Positions 27,186-35,924 are shown, counted from the first letter of the stretch. The stretch: 64,000 nt of DNA from Oscillospiraceae bacterium (GCA_009777775.1 WRLE01000004.1:62001-126000), one strand, 5' to 3'. The notes: generated by a model not told the origin, from the letters alone. Numbers and translations: made by a program.

Positions 27186-27518
27186 ATGAACACAAACATA
27201 ACTAATAACTCTGAAATAAATGAAATAGTCGCCACAATACTACGAGCCGTTCCTGCTTTGGAAATATACCTGTTCGGATCTTACGCAAACGGTACTGCAA
27301 AGGAGAGTAGCGATTACGATTTTTATGTCATTATACCAGATGGCCACCAAGCTATTGAATCAACATGGAAAATAACTGGCACAATCCCTAAAGATATAAG
27401 GAAAGCTCGTAGTATAGATATGCTGGTCGGCACCGAAAGTAAATTTAATAGATATAAAAACTCTATCGGATTTATAGAAAACGAAGTAATTAAAACAGGA
27501 GTGAAACTGTATGGATAG
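27186..27518 (+). CDS. MNT-type minimal nucleotidyltransferase (antitoxin of an MNT/HEPN pair)
   Basis: 110 residues with the minimal nucleotidyltransferase signature GSYANGTAKESSDYDFYV: the Gly-Ser loop and the two catalytic Asp residues of SDYDFYV. In known MNT/HEPN modules the MNT protein neutralises the HEPN ribonuclease, often by AMPylation. The ATG at 27186 follows AAGGGG by about 11 bases; an in-frame extension to 27165 overlaps that site. It overlaps the HEPN gene by eight bases. It is the first gene of the tRNA-Arg island. Confidence 0.88.
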   Translation: MNTNITNNSEINEIVATILRAVPALEIYLFGSYANGTAKESSDYDFYVIIPDGHQAIESTWKITGTIPKDIRKARSIDMLVGTESKFNRYKNSIGFIENEVIKTGVKLYG

Positions 27519-27927
27519 ATCAGCGGTTGATGAATGGATTGCATATTCAGATACTGATATAGCCTCAGCAAAGCATCTATGTAGTATGAACCCTCAACCA
27601 TTGGAGATAATATGTTATTTATGCCAGCAATCTGCAGAAAAGGCATTAAAAGCATATTGGATTTATAGTGGTATCTCTCCACCAAAAACACATGATTTGG
27701 AACACTTGCGCGATAAATGCGAAACTATGGACAAATCATTTGATGAGCTAATTGCCGAATGTGACCGCTTAAACCTCTATTCGACACAACCGCGATATCC
27801 ATTTGGGTTGGAACTAACAGAAGACCTCATGAAACTAGCAATTAATGATTGTGAGACAATCAGTGCATTTGTAAAGGCTAGAATAATATATCAAGAAGAG
27901 GATGGAGAGGAAGATACTGATGCTTGA
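27511..27927 (+). CDS. HEPN-domain protein (toxin of an MNT/HEPN pair)
   Basis: 138 residues, helical, with HEPN family features: ICYLCQQSAEKALKAYWIYSGI, KTHDLEHLRDKC and the late YSTQPRYPFG motif seen in MNT-linked HEPN proteins. HEPN proteins of this kind are usually RNA-cleaving toxins. I do not see an unambiguous R-x4-6-H catalytic motif, so activity is inferred from the family and the partner gene. The acidic tail EEDGEEDTDA is notable. Confidence 0.85.
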   Translation: MDRSAVDEWIAYSDTDIASAKHLCSMNPQPLEIICYLCQQSAEKALKAYWIYSGISPPKTHDLEHLRDKCETMDKSFDELIAECDRLNLYSTQPRYPFGLELTEDLMKLAINDCETISAFVKARIIYQEEDGEEDTDA

Positions 27928-27957
27928 ATGTGTATATTGCAAGTACATTCGCATTAA

Positions 27958-28383
27958 CCGGTATCAATTTTACATGAAAATAGTACAAGAACACTCCCCC
28001 TGATAGTCGGTTGTGTTTACTATGATGATAGGGTATTATTGTTACAATGTAATTCAACAATAGCTACTGGAGAGACAATTGCTACAATCGTTGCTGCACT
28101 AAAAAAAGAGCATGTTGGTTTGGTGGTTTTAGTTAACCGATACGATGGTATTGATTTACCTGATGATGCCTGCCGCATTCTAGTTATCGATGGATTGCCA
28201 ACACTACGAAGTGAATACGATAAGTATATGCATAGTATTACTCCAACCAGTAAGCTAATATTGAGAGAGCAAAGTAGCAATTGGCAAGATGAAAACCAAA
28301 TAACTGATTTGCTTATGCACTATAGACTAAGAGGTTCAGACATTTCTCAAAACTACTCTATTGCTTTTACAAAGTCAAAATGA
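27958..28383 (+). pseudogene. Remnant of a DEAD/DEAH-type helicase C-terminal region
   Basis: An open frame of about 140 codons contains VGLVVLVNRYDGIDLPDDACRILVIDGLPTLR, a block typical of the second helicase domain of large superfamily 2 helicases in restriction and defence systems. There is no ATG with a binding site, no Walker A or DEAD box, and the rest of the domain is missing. It looks like a decayed central-to-C-terminal fragment left by recombination. The only in-frame start is a TTG at 28039. Confidence 0.6.
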
Positions 28384-28470
28384 TTCTTTATCTCGAATAT
28401 AGATATTTTATAAAATTAGACATTAATCTACTCAAACCATGAAGTATCAATAGTTTTTCAAGTTAAAATA

Positions 28471-28538
28471 TCAAGCGTTTTGGCAAAATATTAATAATTT
28501 GCCAAAACGCTTGATTTGTCTATGAATATCGTTATAAT
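28471..28538 (+). promoter_or_regulatory. Palindromic operator and promoter of the AbiE pair
   Basis: A perfect 17-base inverted repeat (28471-28487 and 28498-28514; arms start TCAAGCGTTTTGG) with a ten-base loop. Its right arm overlaps the -35 TTGATT (28511-28516), followed after 16 bases by TATAAT (28533-28538). AbiEi antitoxins are known to bind inverted repeats in their own promoter, so this is the likely operator. Confidence 0.75.
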
Positions 28539-28577
28539 AGAGATATAAACCCATTTCAGTCAGGTGGTGGTGTAAAA

Positions 28578-29333
28578 ATGAGCAATTACGAGGGGATTAG
28601 AGCCGCTTTTGCTGATGTCCCACTATTCACTAGGGGCGAACTCATCAACTACATAAAGAAGGACAAGCCATTGGCTAAAGACAGTACAATTGGCTGGATT
28701 CTTTATGAGCTCAGCAAAAAGCAGGTTATTCAGCGAGTTGCACATGACGTTTATCGTATATACACCGAAGACGATTCGTTAATTGAGTTCAACGCTAATC
28801 TTACAAGTGTCGCATCTGATATACTCGAATCTTTGCAAAGGCAATTTCCGTTGCTTACGTATATCGTATGGGAAACGTACATATTCAACGAGTTTACCAA
28901 CCATCAATTGACGCACAATTTCATATTCGTTGAAGTCGAAAAGCTCCTCTGTGAGAGCGTGTTTAACACATTATCTAGCCAAAACGAGTACACAACACTT
29001 TATAAACCAACTGTAAAAGAGATAGCTTTATATTCTGGTGACATTACTGTGTCGGTGTTGCCGCTCACGTCCGAAGCACCTGTTAGCGGTCATAATGCAA
29101 GACTCGAAAAGCTATTGGTTGACTTATTCGCAAATAAATTGTTGGATCAGATTATTAGCAGAAGCGAGTATCCAGGAATCTATGAAGAAGCTTTTTCCAA
29201 GTATGTAATAAATTTCAATATGCTGATGCGGTATGCCAAACGACGAAACAAAGATCAAGAAATCACTCAATTTATCAATGACAGAACCGATATTTCCGTT
29301 GTAAGGAGATCATCCATAAATGATAAAAACTGA
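28578..29333 (+). CDS. AbiEi-like antitoxin / winged-helix regulator (DUF6577-like)
   Basis: 251 residues. The N-terminal part resembles a winged helix (FADVPLFTRGELINYIKK, TIGWILYELSKKQVIQRVAHDVYRI), followed by a domain resembling the C-terminal part of AbiEi antitoxins. It overlaps the AbiEii gene by 14 bases and has a palindromic operator upstream, both as in type IV toxin-antitoxin AbiE systems. AGGTGGTGG precedes the ATG. Confidence 0.72.
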   Translation: MSNYEGIRAAFADVPLFTRGELINYIKKDKPLAKDSTIGWILYELSKKQVIQRVAHDVYRIYTEDDSLIEFNANLTSVASDILESLQRQFPLLTYIVWETYIFNEFTNHQLTHNFIFVEVEKLLCESVFNTLSSQNEYTTLYKPTVKEIALYSGDITVSVLPLTSEAPVSGHNARLEKLLVDLFANKLLDQIISRSEYPGIYEEAFSKYVINFNMLMRYAKRRNKDQEITQFINDRTDISVVRRSSINDKN

Positions 29334-30366
29334 AACATTCACGATAGAACACATCCGAGCCATACAACACCGGAGCAAGCGAGATCCTGAATTAATCGAA
29401 CGTATGATTTTTGCATTTGGTCTCATTGAAGCTATCGCACGCTCAGGACTGCCTTTTATTTTCAAAGGTGGAACATCGCTTATACTCCTGATGGATAGAC
29501 CCCGCAGATTCTCAACTGATATCGACATAGTCGTTAAGCCTAATACCGATGTTGATGAATACTTGGAAGCAGCAGCTAAAATCTGGCCATTTGTAAAGAA
29601 TGTTGAGCATATACGTAATGCTACATCAAATATCGAAAAACGGCATTTTAAATTCAGCTACAAGTCACCTTTGACGGAAAAGGATCGAACAATTCTACTT
29701 GATATTGTGTTTGAGGACAATCCATACAGCACAACAGTAGAGAAAAGCATTGAAAACGAGTTACTGCTCACCGAACCTCCGACGGTAGCAGTAAGGATTC
29801 CCAATGCGAATGGTATTGTTGCAGATAAGCTCACAGCGTTCGCCCCACATACAACCGGTATCCCATACAACAATGACAAAGAAATGGAGATTATCAAACA
29901 ATTATACGACATTGCTGCTCTAATGGAGTTTATAGACGATTTCGCTGAGGTAAAGTCTAATTATCATAGCATTGTGCTAAACGAATTTGAGTACAGGGGA
30001 ATTGACGCTAGACCGGAGGATGCTTTGTGGGATACCATTCGGGCTACGGCGTGTATTGCAGGGAGAGGTCTGCTTTATCCCGATGAATACAATCTCTTGA
30101 AAAAGGGCATCACAAATATTCGCAATCACATTTTTAGCGAGAGCTTCAATGGCGAGGTGGCATTGCAGCGAGCATGCATGGTCATGTATCTTGCTTCTGC
30201 AGTTTTAACTAATCAGACAGACTTACCTGTATTCAAGGAAGATGATTTTTATATATCTGCTGAAGTGCGCTCAGAAGAGTACAATAAGCTTGCTTACATA
30301 AAGAAGATGGATATGCTTGCGTACAAGCACCTGGTAGAAGCGGTAAAGATGCTGATGTCCACATAA
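29320..30366 (+). CDS. AbiEii nucleotidyltransferase toxin
   Basis: 348 residues with the AbiEii/DUF1814 signature: FIFKGGTSLILLMDRPRRFSTDIDIVV (the GGTSL loop and the two catalytic Asp residues of TDIDI), then LLDIVFED, and the VADKLTAFAP motif with a lysine typical of the family. Known AbiEii proteins are GTP-using nucleotidyltransferases that stop growth on phage infection or stress. It is paired with the AbiEi-like gene upstream. Confidence 0.87.
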   Translation: MIKTETFTIEHIRAIQHRSKRDPELIERMIFAFGLIEAIARSGLPFIFKGGTSLILLMDRPRRFSTDIDIVVKPNTDVDEYLEAAAKIWPFVKNVEHIRNATSNIEKRHFKFSYKSPLTEKDRTILLDIVFEDNPYSTTVEKSIENELLLTEPPTVAVRIPNANGIVADKLTAFAPHTTGIPYNNDKEMEIIKQLYDIAALMEFIDDFAEVKSNYHSIVLNEFEYRGIDARPEDALWDTIRATACIAGRGLLYPDEYNLLKKGITNIRNHIFSESFNGEVALQRACMVMYLASAVLTNQTDLPVFKEDDFYISAEVRSEEYNKLAYIKKMDMLAYKHLVEAVKMLMST

Positions 30367-30601
30367 CAGTCTCGGTAATGTGCTTTTTTTGCCAGACATA
30401 TCATATCCCTCAGTCTTACTGAGGTATTCGCTAAATATTCGATGACGAAAGAAAGTGCTAATAACACCATCCAAGTATCTCGATAATAAAAGAGGAAGAA
30501 TTCAACGAAAAGCCAGTTAACCAATGTTGACAAAGCCATTTTTCCAGTCAACGGTTTGTCAACGTGAACTGCATATCTCGATATGCACAGGAGGTTTTCT
30601 T
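30367..30601. other. Interval between the AbiE pair and the second tRNA-Arg copy
   Basis: No gene is recognised. It holds short inverted repeats such as CCTCAGTcttACTGAGG and TGCATATC-TC-GATATGCA (30570-30587), the latter just before the AGGAGG site of a short open frame. Confidence 0.4.
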
Positions 30602-30757
30602 ATGCAGCAGATGCAATCACAGATGCGGAAATATATGCAATTACAGGTGTTTTCTGCACTTGACTGTACGATATGCAAAACGAGCGTCTGGCTACGGACC
30701 AGAAGGTCAGGAGTTCAAATCTTCTCAGGCGTGCCAAAACCCTTGGATTATGTATAA
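30602..30757 (+). CDS. Short open frame running into the tRNA-Arg repeat (51 codons)
   Basis: An AGGAGG site lies seven bases before the ATG, better than most genes in the window. The first 27 codons (MQQMQSQMRKYMQLQVFSALDC...) are unique; the rest is read through the tRNA-Arg fragment. I do not recognise the product. It looks like the 5' end of a gene truncated by the recombination that created the second tRNA copy. Confidence 0.3.
   Translation: MQQMQSQMRKYMQLQVFSALDCTICKTSVWLRTRRSGVQIFSGVPKPLDYV
30682..30743 (+). repeat. Second copy of the tRNA-Arg 3' part (attachment-site-like)
   Basis: 62 bases identical to 26969-27030, from the anticodon stem through CCA and AAACCCT. The 5' third of the tRNA is replaced by a different sequence that includes ACTGTACGATATGCAAAACGA (30663-30683), also found at the third copy. 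It cannot fold as a full tRNA. Confidence 0.93.
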
Positions 30758-30770
30758 CTCCAAGGGTTTT
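30736..30770 (+). terminator. Terminator hairpin after the second tRNA-Arg copy
   Basis: AAAACCCTTGGA and TCCAAGGGTTTT, a perfect 12-base stem with an 11-base loop. Confidence 0.75.
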
Positions 30771-31000
30771 GTTATGAATCGGCATAAACAAATTTTCCTT
30801 ATAGCACAGGCGAAGTATCAGGTTAGCAGCGTGAAAAATCCAAATAAGTGTCCGCACTCCCAACGCAATATTTTTTTGACAAACACAACATACACCAACA
30901 AACATCGAGCCAGAGTCAGATTTGAGTTTAATAGAAACCGTTGACTAGACACATAAATACTTTCATCATGTTAATAGATGAATGACTTAGAGGTTATTAG

Positions 31001-32386
31001 TTACTCTATAGTTTTCCAGTATCCGGTTTTGTTCGAGCCGATGCGTTTTATTAACCCTTGTTCTCGCAGTGTTTTTATATGTCTTGCTACTGTCCTGCGT
31101 GGTATTTTAAATAAATCACCCAATTCATCATATGTCGCATTCGGTGAATTTTTAAGAGCTTTTAATACATCATTTTCGTTTATAGTGCCATTTATAGTGC
31201 CACTTATAGTGCCACTTATAGTGCCATTGTTCTCATCGATATTATTTTTGTCATTTGTCGCAAATTCGTTATCATTTACATTTTCGTTTTCATCTCGATC
31301 AAAGTCAGAAGCATATGGAAAAGTGACAATTACAAAACTCGGAGTAATTTCAAAAACTGAGCGGTCATATGCATCTAAAATGCGCTGCATACCCGACCCT
31401 AATTCTTCGACAAGCTCAATGTCTTTGAATATACGCATGAGTTCGCGATTTCTGGGCATTGAGCGTCCGTTATAAAAATCCTCCTCTGACAAACCTTCCA
31501 CTAACCCGCCCGTAGATGTGATTGTTACCCTGTCTGAGTAAAACTCGACGACAGGCCAAGCCAGGCTGTAGTCATTATGTACAACTGCGTTGATAAACGC
31601 TTCTTTTAGCGCAACTTCATTAATGAGCTTGCGTTCCAAGCGGTTTCTTGATGTGATTTTCGCAAATGTCTTATTTTCAACTGCAAGCTTGTCTAGAACT
31701 CTGTAAATAGCAGTAATTATGCAACGATATCCATATTCTTCGTTTTCGATAAGATCAACTTTGTTTGTCCCTGCATATTTCGCTACTTTAAGGGATGCTC
31801 CATTACTATCTGCTAAAAGATATGCTAGCATATTATAAGCACCATCTCCTGTGCGCAAATCTAGATTTTCTTCGAACTGATCGTTCAGTTTTAACCCATG
31901 CTCGTTGTAGTAGATTTGAAGTTGCTCAAAAGTCAGAGTCTGCCGAGAAACAGCCGTTGTGGACAGAGACGATGCTTGTCTTTGTTGCAGTAAGCGTTCA
32001 ATCATTGCCTCAGTCATTGGTTGCGCCGATGCACCTACGCGGACAAAGCAACCTCTCTCTGTCATTCCCTCTTTGCGGAGGTAATATGGTTTTTGCAAGC
32101 CGCTCGACACAACGATGCGGATGATGCTTTTCCCTTCGCGTTTTTCAGATATAATATCAAACAAGCCTAATATCTTTGGACGGATGTTGTTCCCAAGGCG
32201 ATCTGCAATTTTACGTTGATCTTCATCCGTATTATTTACACCATAAATGCTCCCGTCATCGTTAATGCCAACGAATATTTCGCCTCCACCATTATAATTG
32301 AGAAATGACACTACAGCCTTCTCCAGCTTATCACCATCATCAAGCTCGCGTTTGTATTCAATTCGATTGGATTCGAATTCAGGCAT
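31001..32386 (-). CDS. AlbA/Schlafen-type ATP-binding transcriptional regulator
   Basis: 461 residues. The N-terminal AlbA_2 (Schlafen-like) domain has NRIEYKREL, AVVSFLNYNGGGEIFVGINDDGSIYG; the middle part has a GHKL-like ATP-binding region (ALKEAFINAVVHNDYS, SDRVTITSTGGLVEGL, RNRELMRIFKDIELVEELGSGMQRIL); the C-terminus is a winged helix (NATYDELGDLFKIPRRTVARHIKTLREQGLI). A linker of repeated GTIS/GTIN units joins the last two. The ATG at 32386 follows GGAG and gives the family N-terminus. It is the only gene in the second island interval. Confidence 0.87.
   Translation of the reverse strand: MPEFESNRIEYKRELDDGDKLEKAVVSFLNYNGGGEIFVGINDDGSIYGVNNTDEDQRKIADRLGNNIRPKILGLFDIISEKREGKSIIRIVVSSGLQKPYYLRKEGMTERGCFVRVGASAQPMTEAMIERLLQQRQASSLSTTAVSRQTLTFEQLQIYYNEHGLKLNDQFEENLDLRTGDGAYNMLAYLLADSNGASLKVAKYAGTNKVDLIENEEYGYRCIITAIYRVLDKLAVENKTFAKITSRNRLERKLINEVALKEAFINAVVHNDYSLAWPVVEFYSDRVTITSTGGLVEGLSEEDFYNGRSMPRNRELMRIFKDIELVEELGSGMQRILDAYDRSVFEITPSFVIVTFPYASDFDRDENENVNDNEFATNDKNNIDENNGTISGTISGTINGTINENDVLKALKNSPNATYDELGDLFKIPRRTVARHIKTLREQGLIKRIGSNKTGYWKTIE
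31181..31228. repeat. Four 12-bp in-frame tandem repeats in the AlbA-type gene
   Basis: Units TATAGTGCCATT or TATAGTGCCACT four times in a row, encoding Gly-Thr-Ile-Ser/Asn repeats on the minus strand. Because 12 is a multiple of three, copy-number change would alter only linker length. Confidence 0.85.
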
Positions 32387-32404
32387 ATTATTTTCTCCAT
32401 TCAT

Positions 32405-32763
32405 TGTTGAGGTTAGAGTTTATTAGTAAGGTGTTAAATGGTAGTTTGTCAAATCATACAGTTTTGGCTTTCAATTCTAAGTATTTAATAATTCATAGCA
32501 TTATGTCGAATAAATCATATCATAATCTTCGGCTAATGATTTATAACCATTATATTATAAATATAATAGACTAGCAACAATGATTATCGTTTCTATGTTC
32601 ACTCTCATTGCTATTCAAGGATTCATACTATTTCTAAATGCCACTTATAATGCACTAGGCTAGTAGGTTTAAATTCTATCGCTTATTTGCGCTAATGGGT
32701 TTGTTCCAATCATTTCATTACCTCGTCACAAAAACTATACACTATTTGTGACAAAAAGCAATA
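32405..32763. other. Interval without a gene before the third tRNA-Arg copy
   Basis: AT-rich, with no supported coding frame. It contains GTCACAAA-N12-TTTGTGAC (32724-32751), an inverted repeat that could be an operator. Confidence 0.4.
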
Positions 32764-32782
32764 ACTGTACGATATGCAAAAC

Positions 32783-32845
32783 GACCATCTGGCTACGGAC
32801 TAGAAGGTCAGGAGTTCAAATCTTCTCTGGCGTGCCAAAAACCCT
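32783..32845 (+). repeat. Third, degenerate copy of the tRNA-Arg 3' part
   Basis: It matches 26969-27030 with four substitutions and one inserted A. It is preceded by the same ACTGTACGATATGCAAAACGA block (32764-32784) as the second copy. It marks the right end of the island. Confidence 0.88.
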
Positions 32846-32850
32846 GTAAT

Positions 32851-32887
32851 CATGCGGCTTTTCAAAAGGCCGCATGACTTTTTTTAT
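32851..32887 (+). terminator. Terminator after the third tRNA-Arg copy
   Basis: CATGCGGC and GCCGCATG arms with an inner TTTT/AAAA stem, followed by ACTTTTTTT. It may be the original terminator of tRNA-Arg, displaced by insertions. Confidence 0.75.
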
Positions 32888-32965
32888 CATTTGCTTTATA
32901 GAAATATTTATGTGTGGTACAATGGTGAGGACAGAGGTAGTACAGTAGATTTAAGGAGATTAGTT

Positions 32966-33448
32966 GTGAAACTATATATAAAACAACGAGTGTTTTCATG
33001 GCGTGACAGTTTTACAATCAAAGACGAGGATGGTAATGACAGGTATACTGCGGAAGGTGAGATCTTCACCTGGGGGAAGAAGCTGCACATATACGATGCA
33101 AGCGGCGCAGAAGTAGCCTTCATCCGGCAGAAGCTCTGGTCATTTCTGCCCAGGTTTTTTGTCGAGATTGGTGGGCTTGAAATATGCGAAATTGTCAAGG
33201 AATTCACTTTTATGAGGCAGAGCTATCGTATAGATGGCCTTCCTTGGCATCTCGACGGAGATGTTTGGGCGCATGAATACTCTCTGGACGATAACAACGG
33301 TCGGCAGGTAATGCAGATGTCGAAACAATGGTTCACTTGGGGCGATAGTTATGAACTGGAAATCACCGATGCTATAAATGAGCTCCAATGCCTGTGTGTG
33401 GCGCTTGCTGTGGACTGCGCAATGGCAATTCAAAACGCACAAAGATAG
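32966..33448 (+). CDS. LURP-one-related (YxjI-like) protein
   Basis: 160 residues with the repeating beta-strand pattern of the LURP-one/Tubby-like fold: KQRVFSWRDSFTIKDEDGNDRYTAEGEIFTWGKKLHIYDASGAEVAFIRQK, YRIDGLPWHLDGDVWAHEYSL, MSKQWFTWGDSYELEI and a terminal ALAVDCAMA helix. The start is GTG at 32966, six bases after AAGGAGAT. The cellular role of bacterial members is unknown. It lies just outside the tRNA-Arg island. Confidence 0.85.
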   Translation: MKLYIKQRVFSWRDSFTIKDEDGNDRYTAEGEIFTWGKKLHIYDASGAEVAFIRQKLWSFLPRFFVEIGGLEICEIVKEFTFMRQSYRIDGLPWHLDGDVWAHEYSLDDNNGRQVMQMSKQWFTWGDSYELEITDAINELQCLCVALAVDCAMAIQNAQR

Positions 33449-33636
33449 CTGATTTTTTGAAAAATCAGATTTATTTATTGGTGGTTGCTTTAGGGTGATA
33501 GGAGCCTATTTCTCAATGCTGAATGTGATTGCCCGAACACTAAGAAGGGTTAGTTTGGAAGGTTTATTCACTGCATTATTGACAGGTAAAATAATCGGTG
33601 ATATTCTTTTTTTACAAAACAGTATGGAGGGAAAAA

Positions 33637-35814
33637 ATGAAAAAGAGAGTAATTGCCTTATTTCTTGCTATAGTGCTTGTGTTTTCGCTAAGTGGGTGTG
33701 GTGACAAGGTTGACGAAACTGTTGAGGAAGCATATCCGCTGCCCCAGGAGCTTCAAATTATGTATGATGCATTCATTGAAGCTGTTGATACGAATTATGC
33801 CTATGACATAGCAGTGGAGCTTGCGGAAAATCCGCAGTTTAGAAGCTCGGCTTTGGGGTCGCGAACTGCAGGAAGCGATGCAGAACATGAAGCAGCCTTA
33901 TGGCTAGCGGAGCAAATGTTGGAAATCGGATTGATTGATGTCGAGCTGGTGGGAGTCCCCTGCGATAAATGGCAATTTAACGGTGCCACCATTCAATTGG
34001 AAGGCGATGACAAACTCATACAGCTCCATTCATATGCCACGGGTGCAACTTCGTCTCAGGGTATTACAGCCGAAATTATCTATGCTGGACAAGGAACGAT
34101 GTATGATTACGAAGACCTTGATGCCACTGGTAAAATTGTTCTAATCGATATAAACCAGCGTGATGACTGGTGGATAACCTATCCCTTGCTCCAAGCCGAA
34201 TATGAGGGAGCTATTGCAATACTTGCCTCCCAAGATGGCGGGTTTGCTGAAATCAGTAACGATGCTCTCAATGCACAGGATGTTTGCGGTCCTGTTAGCA
34301 TACCTTGTCTTAGCATCAGCAGAAATGATGCAAGGTATATTATGGAATTGCTGGAGGATGACATCGTTGAAGCAACCCTTATTGTTGACAATATTGTCGC
34401 CATTGGAGAAGGTACCACGTATAATGTAGTGGGTAAGATACCTGGAAAAAGTTCAGATCGGCAAATTCTACTCGCAGCACATTATGATATGTACTTCGAT
34501 GGTTTTCAAGATGATAGCGCCGCCGTGGGACTTGTATTGGCAATATCAAAAGCTATGATAGATTCCCTCTATATTCCTGAAAACGACATTCTTGTGGTTT
34601 TGCATGGCGCCGAAGAATGGGGATCATCATACACACAATTTGATTGGCTCACTGGTTCTTGGGAAATGATCAACAATGCAAAGCCTGATTGGCAAAGCAA
34701 AACCTTGGCAATTCTAAACTTCGAGTTACCAGCCTTCGAATTCGATGCATATACCTACTCCAGCTCTCCCCATGAGTTCTTTACAATGCTGGAATTTTTC
34801 ACAAACACATGGGAGCTATCTCCAACACCTGAACATTGCTTCCCCGAGGGCGTTCTGACTGACGGCTATATGACCTACACTTATTCAGATGATTTTGCTT
34901 ATATGATAGCCGGTGTTCCCTCTTTAGCAAACGGTTTTCTCTTTGATGCAGAAGGTGAGGATGTATTTGATTTTTATTATGAAATATATCACTCCAATTT
35001 CGACACCAAGGATACATACAACGAAGCAGTCATGGATTTCAATCTGAAATATTATGGGGCAATGGCTATATACATTGACCAGACACCTGCGTTGTATCTT
35101 GACTTTACTGCCCAATATGACAGACTAACAGATGCGGTGGACGAGGAAATAATGGCTTTGTTCGGTGCCGACATGGATAGCTATTTCGCTGCTGTTGAAG
35201 AAATGAATGAAGCCGCGAAGCTTCTTAGAAACGAAGTGCAAATAATAAATCTGGAGTTTTACAAAGCTTGGGAGAATGGAGCAACTGACGATGAGCTAGC
35301 TGTGATAAGGGAAAAAGGAGCCGCTCTTACTGACAAAAATCTCAAAATATTCAAATTTATTCAAGACAGGCTTCTTGGCTTGATGTATGAATGGCCCATT
35401 GTACCCCATGAAGCTCCTCAGTTTAACATCGGTCTAATGCTAGAGGCAATTTCTTCTTTGGAAGAGGGAGACATAGACGGTGCCTTTGAAGCTGCACTGA
35501 CAGTGAACAATTACATGGAATGGTATGCTATGTTCTTTTCTCCTGAAGTAATCGCCATTGAGACAGATATGCATTGGGGTCGATCAAACCAAGAAAACCT
35601 CTATTGGGGTAGTGGCAAAAACTTTACAAAAGCCGATGTGAACGAAGCTTCAATTGGTATATTTAGCAAGTACGATGAAGAAGACCCCGACTTCACTCGA
35701 GAAATCGAAGTATATGTGGAAGCTGTCGAAGCTCAAGGGCAAATAATGCTTTCACTGTTTAATAAAGAAATTGAAGATATTAAACTATTGACACAGCTCC
35801 TAAAAGAAGATTGA
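33637..35814 (+). CDS. Secreted M28-family zinc peptidase lipoprotein
   Basis: 725 residues with a lipoprotein signal ending LSGCG. An N-terminal region with a PA-like insert precedes the M28 catalytic domain: His281 and Asp283 in AAHYDMYFDGFQDDSAAVG (zinc ligands plus the bridging Asp of DDSA), and Glu326/Glu327 of HGAEEWGSS. The C-terminal 300 residues are helical and not recognised. It would be an aminopeptidase-like enzyme tethered outside the membrane. The start is the ATG at 33637 after TGGAGGG; an upstream in-frame extension would spoil the signal peptide. Confidence 0.9.
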   Translation: MKKRVIALFLAIVLVFSLSGCGDKVDETVEEAYPLPQELQIMYDAFIEAVDTNYAYDIAVELAENPQFRSSALGSRTAGSDAEHEAALWLAEQMLEIGLIDVELVGVPCDKWQFNGATIQLEGDDKLIQLHSYATGATSSQGITAEIIYAGQGTMYDYEDLDATGKIVLIDINQRDDWWITYPLLQAEYEGAIAILASQDGGFAEISNDALNAQDVCGPVSIPCLSISRNDARYIMELLEDDIVEATLIVDNIVAIGEGTTYNVVGKIPGKSSDRQILLAAHYDMYFDGFQDDSAAVGLVLAISKAMIDSLYIPENDILVVLHGAEEWGSSYTQFDWLTGSWEMINNAKPDWQSKTLAILNFELPAFEFDAYTYSSSPHEFFTMLEFFTNTWELSPTPEHCFPEGVLTDGYMTYTYSDDFAYMIAGVPSLANGFLFDAEGEDVFDFYYEIYHSNFDTKDTYNEAVMDFNLKYYGAMAIYIDQTPALYLDFTAQYDRLTDAVDEEIMALFGADMDSYFAAVEEMNEAAKLLRNEVQIINLEFYKAWENGATDDELAVIREKGAALTDKNLKIFKFIQDRLLGLMYEWPIVPHEAPQFNIGLMLEAISSLEEGDIDGAFEAALTVNNYMEWYAMFFSPEVIAIETDMHWGRSNQENLYWGSGKNFTKADVNEASIGIFSKYDEEDPDFTREIEVYVEAVEAQGQIMLSLFNKEIEDIKLLTQLLKED

Positions 35815-35888
35815 TTTTATCTCTCATTGTAACTGTTATTGATCAGTGCATACTCACAGCTCCTTCACAATCTATAGATATTAACAAA

Positions 35889-35924
35889 AATCCCAGAAGC
35901 CCATGAAAATGAGTTTCTGGGATT
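35889..35924 (+). terminator. Terminator after the M28 peptidase gene
   Basis: AATCCCAGAA and TTCTGGGATT arms with a 16-base loop, followed by ATGTTT. Confidence 0.7.

Noticed and set aside
30682-32845. The two extra tRNA-Arg-like sequences as functional tRNA genes
   Set aside because: Both lack the 5' acceptor strand and D arm, so they cannot fold as full tRNAs.
33495-33704. 69-codon frame upstream of the M28 peptidase
   Set aside because: It overlaps the peptidase binding site and start in another frame and has no recognisable product.
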